A DNA stretch of 64,000 bases from Streptomyces pristinaespiralis (GTDB taxonomy: Bacteria > Actinomycetota > Actinomycetes > Streptomycetales > Streptomycetaceae). This document shows positions 40,579 through 48,651 of this stretch, one piece after another (position 1 is the stretch's first letter; each line of letters begins with the position of its first letter). The notes under the pieces were generated by a model. It was not told the origin of the DNA. It made no database searches and saw only the letters and a program-made list of their open reading frames with translations. The position numbers and the translations under genes were made by a program. The stretch is taken from assembly GCF_001278075.1 (NCBI RefSeq), contig NZ_CP011340.1:2728001-2792000 (forward strand), written 5' to 3'.

Positions 40579-42210
40579 TCAGCCCATGTGCGGGTAGGAG
40601 TAGTCGGTCGGCGGGACCAGCGTCTCCTTGATCGCACGGGTCAGCGTCCAGCGCATCAGGTTCTGCGGGGCGCCGGCCTTGTCGTTGGTGCCGGAGGCGC
40701 GGCCGCCGCCGAAGGGCTGCTGGCCGACGACGGCGCCGGTCGACTTGTCGTTGATGTAGAAGTTGCCCGCCGCGTAGCGGAGCTTCTCCATCGCGTGCGC
40801 CGCGGCGGCCCGGTCACCGGCGATGATCGAGCCGGTCAGCGCGTACGCCGACACCGACTCCATCTGCTCCAGCATCTCCTCGTACTTGTCGTCCTCGTAG
40901 ACGTGGACGGCGAGGATCGGGCCGAAGTACTCGGTCGTGAAGACCTCGTTGGCGGCGTCGGAGCACTCGATGACGGTCGGGCGGACGAAGTAGCCGACCG
41001 AGTCGTCGTAGGTGCCGCCCGCGACGACCGTGCAGGACGGGTCCGACTTCGCGCGGTCGATCGCGGCCTTGTTCTTGGCGAAGGCGCGCTCGTCGATCAC
41101 GGCGCCGACGAAGTTCGACAGATCGGTGACGTCACCCATCCTGATGCCGTCGACCTCGGCCGCGAACTCCTCCTTGAAGCCGGAGTTCCAGATCGAGGCC
41201 GGGACGTAGGCACGCGAGGACGCGGAGCACTTCTGGCCCTGGAACTCGAAGGAGCCGCGGGTCAGCGCCGTCTTCAGCACGGCGCGGTCGGCGCTGGGGT
41301 GCGCGACGACGAAGTCCTTGCCGCCCGTCTCGCCGACGATGCGCGGGTAGGAACGGTACTTCTCGATGTTGTTGCCGACCGTCTTCCACAGGTGCTGGAA
41401 GGTCTTGGTCGAGCCGGTGAAGTGGATACCGGCGAGCATCGGGTGCTCGAGGGCCACCTCGGAGACGGCGATGCCGTCGCCCGTCACCAGGTTGATGACG
41501 CCCTTCGGCAGACCGGCCTCCTCCAGCAGCTGCATCAGCAGCACGGCGGCGTGGGTCTGCGTCGGGGACGGCTTCCAGACGACGACGTTGCCCATCAGCG
41601 CGGGCGCGGTCGGCAGGTTGCCGGCGATGGCGGTGAAGTTGAACGGGGTGATCGCGTAGACGAAGCCCTCGAGCGGACGGTGGTCCAGACGGTTCCACAC
41701 GCCCGGCGAGTTGGCCGGGGGCTGCTCGGCGAGCAGGTCACGCGCGTACTTGACGTTGAAGCGCCAGAAGTCGATCAGCTCGCAGGGGGTGTCGATCTCC
41801 GCCTGCTGCGCGGTCTTGGACTGACCGAGCATGGTGGAGGCGGCGAGCGTCTCGCGCCACGGGCCGGCCAGCAGCTCGGCGGCGCGCAGGATGATCGCGG
41901 CGCGGTCGTCGAACGACATCGCGCGCCAGGCCGGGGCGGCGGCGAGGGCGGCGTCGATCGCGTCCTGCGCGTCCTGCTGGGTGGCCGCGGCGAAGGTGCC
42001 GATGACGGCCTTGTGGTTGTGCGGCTGTACGACGTCGACACGCTCGCCGCCGCCCATCCGCTTCACACCGCCGATGGTCATCGGCAGCTCGATCGGGTTG
42101 TCGGCCAGCTCCTTGAGCTTGGCCTCGAGGCGGGCGCGCTCGGGCGAACCGGGGGCGTAGCCGTGCACCGGCTCGTTGACCGGGGCGGGGACCTGGGTGA
42201 CAGCGTCCAT
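40579..42210 (-). CDS. pruA: L-glutamate gamma-semialdehyde (pyrroline-5-carboxylate) dehydrogenase
   Basis: A 543-aa aldehyde dehydrogenase that oxidises the product of proline dehydrogenase to glutamate with NAD. It has the features of the P5C dehydrogenase group: NKAVIGTFAAA, ITPFNFTAIAGNLPTAPALMGN, IHFTGSTKTFQHLW, the general base Glu in VGETGGKDFVVAH, the catalytic Cys in FEFQGQKCSASSR, and GRASGTNDKAGAPQNLMRW near the C-terminus. It lies 35 bp after the proline dehydrogenase gene on the same strand, so the two-step proline catabolic pathway is one operon. Confidence 0.95.
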   Translation of the reverse strand: MDAVTQVPAPVNEPVHGYAPGSPERARLEAKLKELADNPIELPMTIGGVKRMGGGERVDVVQPHNHKAVIGTFAAATQQDAQDAIDAALAAAPAWRAMSFDDRAAIILRAAELLAGPWRETLAASTMLGQSKTAQQAEIDTPCELIDFWRFNVKYARDLLAEQPPANSPGVWNRLDHRPLEGFVYAITPFNFTAIAGNLPTAPALMGNVVVWKPSPTQTHAAVLLMQLLEEAGLPKGVINLVTGDGIAVSEVALEHPMLAGIHFTGSTKTFQHLWKTVGNNIEKYRSYPRIVGETGGKDFVVAHPSADRAVLKTALTRGSFEFQGQKCSASSRAYVPASIWNSGFKEEFAAEVDGIRMGDVTDLSNFVGAVIDERAFAKNKAAIDRAKSDPSCTVVAGGTYDDSVGYFVRPTVIECSDAANEVFTTEYFGPILAVHVYEDDKYEEMLEQMESVSAYALTGSIIAGDRAAAAHAMEKLRYAAGNFYINDKSTGAVVGQQPFGGGRASGTNDKAGAPQNLMRWTLTRAIKETLVPPTDYSYPHMG

Positions 42211-42245
42211 GGGTTCCGTTGCTCCTTAGCGAGGGGTGGGAGGGC

Positions 42246-43172
42246 TCAGCCCTTGGTGATCATCGAGCGGAGGAAGAAGAGCAGGTTGGCCGGCTTCTCG
42301 GCCAGGCGGCGCATGAAGTAGCCGTACCAGTCGGTGCCGTAGGCGGTGTAGACCCGCATCCGGTGGCCCTCTGCCGCGAGGCGGACGTGCTCGTCGCTGC
42401 GGATGCCGTACAGCATCTGGAACTCGTAGTCGTCGAGCTTGCGCCCCGCGCCGCGGGCCAGCTCCTGCGTGATGGCGATCAGCCGCGGGTCGTGCGACCC
42501 GATCATCGGGTAGCCGTCGCCCTCCATCAGGATCTTCAGGATGCGGACGTACGCCTTGTCGATCTCGGCCTTGTCCTGGTACGCGACGGAGGCGGGCTCC
42601 TTGTACGCGCCCTTCACGATCCGGACCCGGCTGCCGGCCTCGGAGAGGCGGCGGGCGTCGCCCTCGGTGCGGAACAGGTAGGCCTGGATCACACAGCCGG
42701 TCTGCGGGAAGTCCTTGCGGAGCTCCTCGTGGATGGCAAACATCGAGTCGAGGGTGGTGTGGTCCTCGGCATCCAGCGTAACCGTGGTGCCGATGGCGGC
42801 GGCCGCCTCGACGACCGGGCGGACATTGGCGAGCGCCAGTTCGTGGCCGCCCTCGAGGGACTGGCCGAACATCGACAGCTTCACCGACATCTCGGCCTTG
42901 GTACCGAGGCCGAGGCCCGCGAGGTGCTCGATCAGCTCGAGGTAGGCATCGCGGGCGGCGGCGGCCTGCTCGCGGGTGGTGATGTCCTCACCGACGACGT
43001 CGAGGGTGACCTCGAGGCCCCTGGCCACGGCCTCCTTGACGACCGGAACGACCTGCTCGACCGTCTCACCGGCGATGAACCGGGCGACGACCTGCTTGGT
43101 CCCCGGGGCGGCCGACACGAAACGGCGCATCTTGTCGCTGCGCGAAGCGGCGAGGATCACGGGACCCAGCAC
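42246..43172 (-). CDS. putB: Proline dehydrogenase
   Basis: A 308-aa FAD enzyme, the monofunctional form of actinobacteria; it oxidises proline to pyrroline-5-carboxylate. Conserved parts are LDVVGEDITTREQA, VKLSMFGQSLEG, TLDAEDHTTLDSMF, VIQAYLFRTEGDA, VRIVKGAYKEP, MIGSHDPRLI and FQMLYGIRSDEH. GTG 43172 has GGAGGT about 5 nt upstream. It is the first gene of the operon and divergent from the PucR-type regulator, sharing a 171-bp region with a 16-bp palindrome. The symbol follows mycobacterial usage; it may be listed as putA or pruB elsewhere. Confidence 0.93.
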   Translation of the reverse strand: MLGPVILAASRSDKMRRFVSAAPGTKQVVARFIAGETVEQVVPVVKEAVARGLEVTLDVVGEDITTREQAAAARDAYLELIEHLAGLGLGTKAEMSVKLSMFGQSLEGGHELALANVRPVVEAAAAIGTTVTLDAEDHTTLDSMFAIHEELRKDFPQTGCVIQAYLFRTEGDARRLSEAGSRVRIVKGAYKEPASVAYQDKAEIDKAYVRILKILMEGDGYPMIGSHDPRLIAITQELARGAGRKLDDYEFQMLYGIRSDEHVRLAAEGHRMRVYTAYGTDWYGYFMRRLAEKPANLLFFLRSMITKG

Positions 43173-43308
43173 GGGGCACCTCCACGGAACAGGTGTTGAA
43201 GTGGCCGGAACCGGAAGCTTGCGGAAACGGCACGAAGAACCACCCTGAACCTAAGGATGGCGCGGACGCCGGGCCATCGACAGCTGTCACGCATCCGTGT
43301 CCCGGATC

Positions 43309-43324
43309 TCAGACATATGTCTGA
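43309..43324. promoter_or_regulatory. Perfect 16-bp palindrome between the PucR gene and the proline operon
   Basis: TCAGACATATGTCTGA is fully symmetrical. It lies 20 bp before the GTG of the regulator and overlaps an alternative ATG (43317). It is a likely autoregulatory operator, and perhaps also serves the divergent operon 137 bp away. Confidence 0.65.
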
Positions 43325-43343
43325 AGGGTGCGAGAATGAGGGC

Positions 43344-44540
43344 GTGAAAGGCGACTACCAGGACCTCGTCGACGAGATCTCCGCACTGCTGGCCATGCCC
43401 GCGACGCTGGAGAACCGCGACTTCGGTCTGATCGCCTTCGGCGCCCACGACAGCGACAGCGCCTTCGACGAGACCACCCTGGACCCGGTCCGCACCCGCT
43501 CGATCCTGACCCGCAGGTCGACCCCGGCGGTGCGCGCCTGGTTCGAGGGCTTCGGCATCACCCGTGCCACCGGCCCCGTCCGTATCCCCGCCGCCCCGGA
43601 CGCGGGTGTCTACCGCGACCGGATCTGTCTGCCCGTGCGCCACCGCGGCGTCGCCCTCGGGTACGTCTGGCTGCTCGACGCGGAGCCGGGGCCGTCGGCC
43701 GCCCAGCTGTCCGCCGCCATGGAGGTCGCGGAGCGGATCGGGACGCTCCTCGCGGACGAGGAACGGGTCGGCGCGGACCTCTCCCGCGAACTGCGGGCGG
43801 TGCTGTCGGCGGAGCGGGGCTGGCAGTACGACATGGCGGTGGCCGAGCTGGGCACCGGGCTGGGCACGGACGCGGAGGGGCTGCACACGCTGGTGTGCGT
43901 GACGCCGTGGACCGCGGGCGACGCGCCGTCCGTGCGCTCGCTCCCCGGGGCCTCCGCCCTGTGCACGGTGCCCCTGCCCGGACGGCGCGACGGCGGTCGC
44001 GCCGCGGAGACGGAGACTTCCGGCGCGGCACCCGGCGCCGTGGCCGCGCTCGTGCGGCTGCGTTCCGCGGACAGCCTCTCCCCCGCGCTCTCGGCGGCGT
44101 CCCGCCTGGTGGACACGGCGGGCGGCGGCGAGGCCGCCGCCGGGGTGGCGACGCCGCTGCGCGGACTGGCCGGTCTCGGCCGCGCCTGGCGGGAGGCGGC
44201 CTCCGCCGCGCGGGCAGCGCGGGCGCAGCCCCGGCTCGGGCCCGTCGCCCGGTGGTCGGACCTCGGCCCGTACCGCCTGCTGACCGCCCTGCCCGCGGAG
44301 GCCGCGGAGGACCCCGCGGTGCGCGAACTGCTGGCACCCGCGCACCGCGAACTGGCCCGCACGGCGGAGGTGTTCCTCGACTGCGCCGGCCAGGCCGGGC
44401 GCACGGCCACGGCGCTGGGCATCCACCGCCAGACGCTCTACTACCGGCTCGGCCGCGTCGAGCAGCTCACCGGCCTCGACCTCGACGACGGCGAACACCG
44501 GCTGCTGCTGCACATGGCTCTCAAGAGCGCGCGGCTGTAA
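43344..44540 (+). CDS. PucR-family regulator, probable controller of proline catabolism
   Basis: A 398-aa protein from GTG 43344 ([16 protein letters not shown]). The N-terminal half resembles a GAF-like sensor; the C-terminal HTH_30 region is typical of PucR/CdaR proteins ([40 protein letters not shown]). GTG 43344 is tentative: a GAGGG lies very close to it, while ATG 43317 would put the start inside the palindrome. The mycobacterial PucR-type protein PruR activates adjacent proline genes, and the same divergent layout here suggests the same job. Confidence 0.85.
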   Translation: MKGDYQDLVDEISALLAMPATLENRDFGLIAFGAHDSDSAFDETTLDPVRTRSILTRRSTPAVRAWFEGFGITRATGPVRIPAAPDAGVYRDRICLPVRHRGVALGYVWLLDAEPGPSAAQLSAAMEVAERIGTLLADEERVGADLSRELRAVLSAERGWQYDMAVAELGTGLGTDAEGLHTLVCVTPWTAGDAPSVRSLPGASALCTVPLPGRRDGGRAAETETSGAAPGAVAALVRLRSADSLSPALSAASRLVDTAGGGEAAAGVATPLRGLAGLGRAWREAASAARAARAQPRLGPVARWSDLGPYRLLTALPAEAAEDPAVRELLAPAHRELARTAEVFLDCAGQAGRTATALGIHRQTLYYRLGRVEQLTGLDLDDGEHRLLLHMALKSARL

Positions 44541-44545
44541 GCCGA

Positions 44546-45133
44546 TCAGGGCGTTTCGCCGGCCGCCTTCATGACCCGCCGCAGCCCCTCGGCGAGTTCC
44601 TCCGCGCGGGTCGCGGTCGCCGGGTCGAACGTCCACTGGGCGATGAGCCCCATCATCAGCGTCATGTAGAACTTCCCGAGCGTGTCGACGTCCCCCTCGG
44701 CGACGTCGGCCTCCTCACCACCCATGAACATGGGGATGATGCCCCGGGCGCCTTCACGCTGGGCCGCGGCGAGATGGTCGCGCACGGCCGGCAGCTGATC
44801 ACCCATGACCACGATCTCCATGCTCAGGCGCCACAGGGAGTCGGGGCCCGACATGGTGGCGATGATGTTCCTCCAGACCTCCTGGAAGCGGTCCGTCGAA
44901 CCGGGGCGCGTCCCCGTGGTCGACTCCTCCGTGGCGTCGAAATGGTCGGAGACGCCCTCGACCAGGCCGACGTACGCCTCCGCCAGCAGTGCGTCCTTCG
45001 AGCCGTAGTGGTAGCCGATCGAGGCCAGGTTGGTCCCGGACTCCTTGACGATGTCCCGCGCCGTGGTGCGCACGAAGCCCTTTGCCAGCAGGCAGCGCTT
45101 GGCACCCTCGAGCAGATCCTCGCGATGTCCCAT
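44546..45133 (-). CDS. TetR-family repressor of the adjacent exporter
   Basis: A 195-aa regulator. The HTH domain is at the N-terminus (DLLEGAKRCLLAKGFVRTTARDIVKESGTNLASIGYHYGSKDALL in pieces: GAKRCLLAKGF, TTARDIVKESG, IGYHYGSKDALL). The C-terminal domain is of the common drug-sensing kind. ATG 45133 is the natural start. It is divergent from an MFS transporter gene with a 97-bp gap filled by two tandem copies of a 26-bp element, a standard TetR-exporter pair. Confidence 0.92.
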   Translation of the reverse strand: MGHREDLLEGAKRCLLAKGFVRTTARDIVKESGTNLASIGYHYGSKDALLAEAYVGLVEGVSDHFDATEESTTGTRPGSTDRFQEVWRNIIATMSGPDSLWRLSMEIVVMGDQLPAVRDHLAAAQREGARGIIPMFMGGEEADVAEGDVDTLGKFYMTLMMGLIAQWTFDPATATRAEELAEGLRRVMKAAGETP

Positions 45134-45162
45134 GCCGAGCAGCGTACCGGCATGCCATACAC

Positions 45163-45217
45163 CCGTCCTAGACGGTTGTTTTATACAAGCGTTCTAGACG
45201 GATGTTTAATACAGCCG
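45163..45217. promoter_or_regulatory. Tandem 26-bp operator-like repeats between tetR and the MFS gene
   Basis: Two copies with a 26-bp period share CTAGACGG, then TGTTT and ATACA. In the first, CCGTC-CTA-GACGG (45163-45175) is a perfect dyad; in the second the left arm is CGTTC. Each copy also holds TGT-N5-ACA. The array covers the probable promoters of both genes. Confidence 0.7.
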
Positions 45218-45230
45218 TACATTGCTGCGC

Positions 45231-46817
45231 ATGACTCCGCCCACCGCCACCCCGCCCCTCGCGGGCCGCCGCGAATGGACCGCCTTCGTCGTCCTCCTGC
45301 TGCCGCTGCTGCTGGTCTCCATGGACGTCTCCGTCCTCTACTTCGCGATCCCCGCCATCAGCCGGGAACTGGACCCGAGCGGCACCCAGCAGCTGTGGAT
45401 CTTCGACGTCTACGCCTTCGCCCTCGCCGGCCTGCTCATCACCATGGGCTCGCTCGGCGACCGCATCGGCCGCCGCCGGCTGCTGCTCCTCGGCGCCGCG
45501 GCGTTCGGCACCGCCTCCATCTGCGCGACGTACGCGCAGAGCGCCGAAATGCTCATCGCCGCGAGGGCGTTGCTCGGCATCGGCGGCGCGACCCTGATGC
45601 CCTCCACCATGGCCCTGGTGCGCAACATGTTCCGCGACGACCGGCAGCGCACCAAGGCGATCGGCATCTGGTCCGGGGCCATGGCGGGCGGCATCGCGCT
45701 GGGGCCCGTGCTCGGCGGCGTGCTGCTCGAGCACTTCTGGTGGGGCTCCGTCTTCCTGATCAACGTGCCGGCGATGCTGCTCCTGCTGGTCCTGGCGCCC
45801 GTCCTCGTACCGGAGTTCAAGGACCCGTCCCCCGGCCGGTTCGACCTGCTGAGCGTCCCGCTGTCCATGGGCGCGGTCCTGCCCGTGGTCTACGGACTCA
45901 AGGAGATCGCGGCCGACGGCTTCGGCACGGTGCCGGCCCTGTGCGTGACGGCCGGTCTCGCCGTCGGGTTCTTCTTCGTACGGCGGCAGCGGACGCGCCA
46001 TGACGCGATGATCAGCCGCGAACTGTTCCAGGGCGGGCGCGGCTTCGGCGCGGGCGTCCTCCTCAACAGCGTCGCGATGTTCGCCATGATGGGCTCCGCG
46101 TACTTCACCACGCAGTACCTGCAGTCGGTCCTCGGCCAGGGTGCGATGGAGGCCGCGCTGTGGAGCGTCGTCCCCTCGGTGGCCGTGGGCGCCGCCGCGC
46201 CCGCCGCGGGCGCCGCGGCGCTGCGGTTCGGCCGCGCCCCGGTGATCACCACCGGCTTCCTCGTCGGCGCGGCCGGCTACCTGCTCCTGACGGTCACCGG
46301 CACCGACTCGATGATCGTCCTGCTGACCGGTGCGGCCGTCATCGGCTGCGGCATCGTCGCCGTGGCGGCCACGGTCTCCGACATGGCGCTCGCCGCCGCA
46401 CCGCCGGAGAAGGCCGGTTCTGCGGCCTCGGTCCTGGAGACGGGGCAGGAGTTCGGCGGCGCGCTGGGCATGGCGTTCCTCGGCAGCCTCGGCACGGCGG
46501 TCTACCGCCGGGAGGTCACCGACGGCGCGCCCGCCGGCCTGCCGGACGGCGCGCTGGACACGGCCCGCGAGACGCTGGGCAGCGCGGCGGTGGTCGCCCG
46601 CGAGCTGCCGGGCGAGGCGGGTGGCTCACTGCTGGCTCTCGCCCGTGACGCCTTCGTGAGCGGCATGCACGCGGCGGCGGTGGGCGGCGCGGTGGTGCTC
46701 GTCGGGGCGGCGGTACTGGCGGCGGTGGCCCTGCGTGGACGCGGCGGCGGGACGGCGCCGGACGCCGGACCGGCACGGGCGGAGGCGGCGCTCGGGAGCC
46801 CCGGGCAGACGCACTGA
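45231..46817 (+). CDS. MFS drug exporter, DHA2 (14-helix) family
   Basis: A 528-aa transporter similar to QacA/SmvA-type multidrug efflux proteins. The membrane core begins WTAFVVLLLPLLLVSMDVSVLYFA with motif D1 (SMDVSVLYFAIP), motif A GSLGDRIGRRRLLLLG, and motif C GGIALGPVLGGVLLEHFWW. About 14 helices can be traced. ATG 45231 is preferred; a TTG three codons upstream is possible. A divergent TetR gene and operator-like repeats suggest induction by a toxic or signalling compound. Confidence 0.92.
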   Translation: MTPPTATPPLAGRREWTAFVVLLLPLLLVSMDVSVLYFAIPAISRELDPSGTQQLWIFDVYAFALAGLLITMGSLGDRIGRRRLLLLGAAAFGTASICATYAQSAEMLIAARALLGIGGATLMPSTMALVRNMFRDDRQRTKAIGIWSGAMAGGIALGPVLGGVLLEHFWWGSVFLINVPAMLLLLVLAPVLVPEFKDPSPGRFDLLSVPLSMGAVLPVVYGLKEIAADGFGTVPALCVTAGLAVGFFFVRRQRTRHDAMISRELFQGGRGFGAGVLLNSVAMFAMMGSAYFTTQYLQSVLGQGAMEAALWSVVPSVAVGAAAPAAGAAALRFGRAPVITTGFLVGAAGYLLLTVTGTDSMIVLLTGAAVIGCGIVAVAATVSDMALAAAPPEKAGSAASVLETGQEFGGALGMAFLGSLGTAVYRREVTDGAPAGLPDGALDTARETLGSAAVVARELPGEAGGSLLALARDAFVSGMHAAAVGGAVVLVGAAVLAAVALRGRGGGTAPDAGPARAEAALGSPGQTH

Positions 46818-46851
46818 ACCACCGCGCGGGTCGCGGAGCACGTGTCCGCCG

Positions 46852-47895
46852 TCAGTCCGCGGCGGGTGGGACGGCAGGGCGGCGGCCGGTCGCCGATTCG
46901 TCGGCCCTGGCGGCGTCGGCGAGAGCCTCCGCGGCGGCTTCCGCCGCCTGCGCCGCATCGTCGGCGGCCTGGGCGGACCTGTCGTCCGAGGAGGTCTCCC
47001 GGGTGGCCGGCGACTGCGGCAGCACTTCGCCGAAGGCGCGGGACACCCCCTCCAGTGCGGCGGTGACCTCGCCGGGGATCACCCAGAAGGTGTTGCCCGG
47101 CCCCTGGGCGAGCTGGGGCAGCGTCTGGAGGTACTGGTAGGCGAGCAACTTCGGATCGGGGTCGTTGCGGTGCACCGCCTGGAACACCTCGTCGATGGCC
47201 CGGGCCTGGCCCTCGGCCTTGAGGATCTCGGCAGTGCGGTTGCCCTCCGCGCGCAGCACGGCGGACTGCTTGTCGCCCTCCGCCGTCAGGATCTGCGACT
47301 GGCGTTGCCCTTCGGCCCCGAGGATCGCGGCACGCTTGTCCCGCTCGGCCCGCATCTGCTTCTGCATCGCGTCCTTGATGGACTGCGGGGGATCGATGGC
47401 CTTGATCTCCACCCGGTTGACCCTCAGCCCCCACTTGCCGGTGGCGTCGTCCAGCACGCCGCGGAGCTGGTTGTTGATGGTGTCGCGGGAGGTCAGTGTC
47501 TTCTCCAGGTCCATGGAACCCACGACGTTGCGCAAGGTGGTGACCGTGAGCTGCTCGACCGCTTGGAGGAAGTTCGCGATCTCGTAGAAGGCCGCCCGGG
47601 GATCGGTGACCTGGAAGTAGAGGACGGTGTCGATCTCGACCACGAGGTTGTCCTCGGTGATGACCGGCTGCGGCCGGAAGGACACGACCTGTTCGCGCAG
47701 GTCGATCACCGGATGGACACGGTCGATGTAAGGGATGACCACGTTGAGGCCGGGCTGGAGGGTGCGGTGGTAGCGGCCGAGTCGTTCGACGTTGCGGGCA
47801 CGCGCCTGGGGCACTATCCGTACCGCCCGCACCACGGTGAAGACGGCTATGAGCGCGACGACGAGGCCGGCGACGAGTGCTGCCGAGACGTCCAT
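46852..47895 (-). CDS. SPFH/stomatin-type membrane protein (slipin)
   Basis: A 347-aa protein. One N-terminal helix (about 5-24) anchors it. The SPFH domain (about 25-190) shows VPQARARNVERLGRYHRTLQPGLNVVIPYID and TVTTLRNVVGSMDLEKTLTSRD in part. A charged coiled coil follows (190-260; ERDKRAAILGAEGQRQSQIL), and the tail is Ala/Glu-rich. Slipins form large membrane rings and are typically paired with NfeD proteins, as here: the nfeD gene stops 3 bp before this start. A role in membrane microdomains or protein quality control is inferred from the family. Confidence 0.92.
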   Translation of the reverse strand: MDVSAALVAGLVVALIAVFTVVRAVRIVPQARARNVERLGRYHRTLQPGLNVVIPYIDRVHPVIDLREQVVSFRPQPVITEDNLVVEIDTVLYFQVTDPRAAFYEIANFLQAVEQLTVTTLRNVVGSMDLEKTLTSRDTINNQLRGVLDDATGKWGLRVNRVEIKAIDPPQSIKDAMQKQMRAERDKRAAILGAEGQRQSQILTAEGDKQSAVLRAEGNRTAEILKAEGQARAIDEVFQAVHRNDPDPKLLAYQYLQTLPQLAQGPGNTFWVIPGEVTAALEGVSRAFGEVLPQSPATRETSSDDRSAQAADDAAQAAEAAAEALADAARADESATGRRPAVPPAAD

Positions 47896-47898
47896 GAG

Positions 47899-48330
47899 TC
47901 ACTCCCGGGGGTAGACGAGCGCGGTGGTGCCGCTGATCTCGATGACGTCGACGGTCGTCCCCGGAGGAATCACCAGCGTCTCGTCGTAGGCGCGGGCCGT
48001 CCATTCCTCGCCGCCGATGCGGACACGTCCGCCCAGGCCGGTCACCTCTGAGACGACATGAGCCCTCCTGCCGACCAGCGCGTCCACTCCGAACCGCTCC
48101 TTCTGCGGCTGGAGCACGTGACGCAGCGCGAGGGGGCGCAGGAAGAGCATGCTCGCCGTGGCGGCGACGGTGAACACCAGGAACTGCCAGGGCACCGGAA
48201 GTCCGATCGCGGCGGCTCCCGCCGTGGCGAGCGCGGCCCCGCCCAGCATGCCGAGCGAGGCGGTGAGCGTGAAGATCTCCGCCACGACCAGCAGCGCTGC
48301 GACGATCAGCCAGATCAGCCATGGATCCAT
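47899..48330 (-). CDS. NfeD-family membrane protein, slipin partner
   Basis: A 143-aa short-form NfeD. Two or three membrane helices (WLIWLIVAALLVVAEIFTL, ASLGMLGGAALATAGAAAIG, WQFLVFTVAATASMLFLR) are followed by the C-terminal OB-fold (ALVGRRAHVVSEVTGLGGRVRIGGEEWTA; IPPGTTVDVIEISGTTALVY). The long form with a ClpP-like protease is not present. ATG 48330 has GGAGGGGC upstream, which settles the start against longer frames. It is co-transcribed with the slipin gene. Confidence 0.92.
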   Translation of the reverse strand: MDPWLIWLIVAALLVVAEIFTLTASLGMLGGAALATAGAAAIGLPVPWQFLVFTVAATASMLFLRPLALRHVLQPQKERFGVDALVGRRAHVVSEVTGLGGRVRIGGEEWTARAYDETLVIPPGTTVDVIEISGTTALVYPRE

Positions 48331-48651
48331 CGCGTGCCCCTCCTGACCTGTGCAGGTGAGCCAGGGGGCCGGACCGTTACCGGCCACCGGCAAGGGTGCC
48401 GCGTACCTGGGAAAGCCCCGCGGAACGGCGGGGCGTACTGGGTGCGCCGCGACCTCAGGCGACTATGCCCACTTTTGAACCATTTTACCGGTTGGCGCAC
48501 ACCGGCTTGTGCCCTGCGCGGGGAGCACCGCAGCGGCGGCCCGGCCACGAGACGCGGCGGCGAGGGGGCGCCCCCGGCTCCGGACGCGCGCCGGCCCCCG
48601 GTCGCGGGCACGAGGCTGGCGACCGGGGGCCGGGGCGACGGATCGTACGGG
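48331..48651. other. 321-bp intergenic region between nfeD and serA
   Basis: It contains the serA terminator (48591-48633) and, around 48470-48500, a local AT-richer stretch (ACTTTTGAACC, ATTTTACCGG) that may be the promoter of the nfeD-slipin operon on the minus strand. No convincing gene or RNA was seen. Confidence 0.5.
48591..48633 (-). terminator. Terminator of serA
   Basis: CCGGCCCCCGGTCGC and GCGACCGGGGGCCGG are perfect 15-bp arms with a 13-nt loop. It lies 19 bp beyond the serA stop at 48652. Confidence 0.88.
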
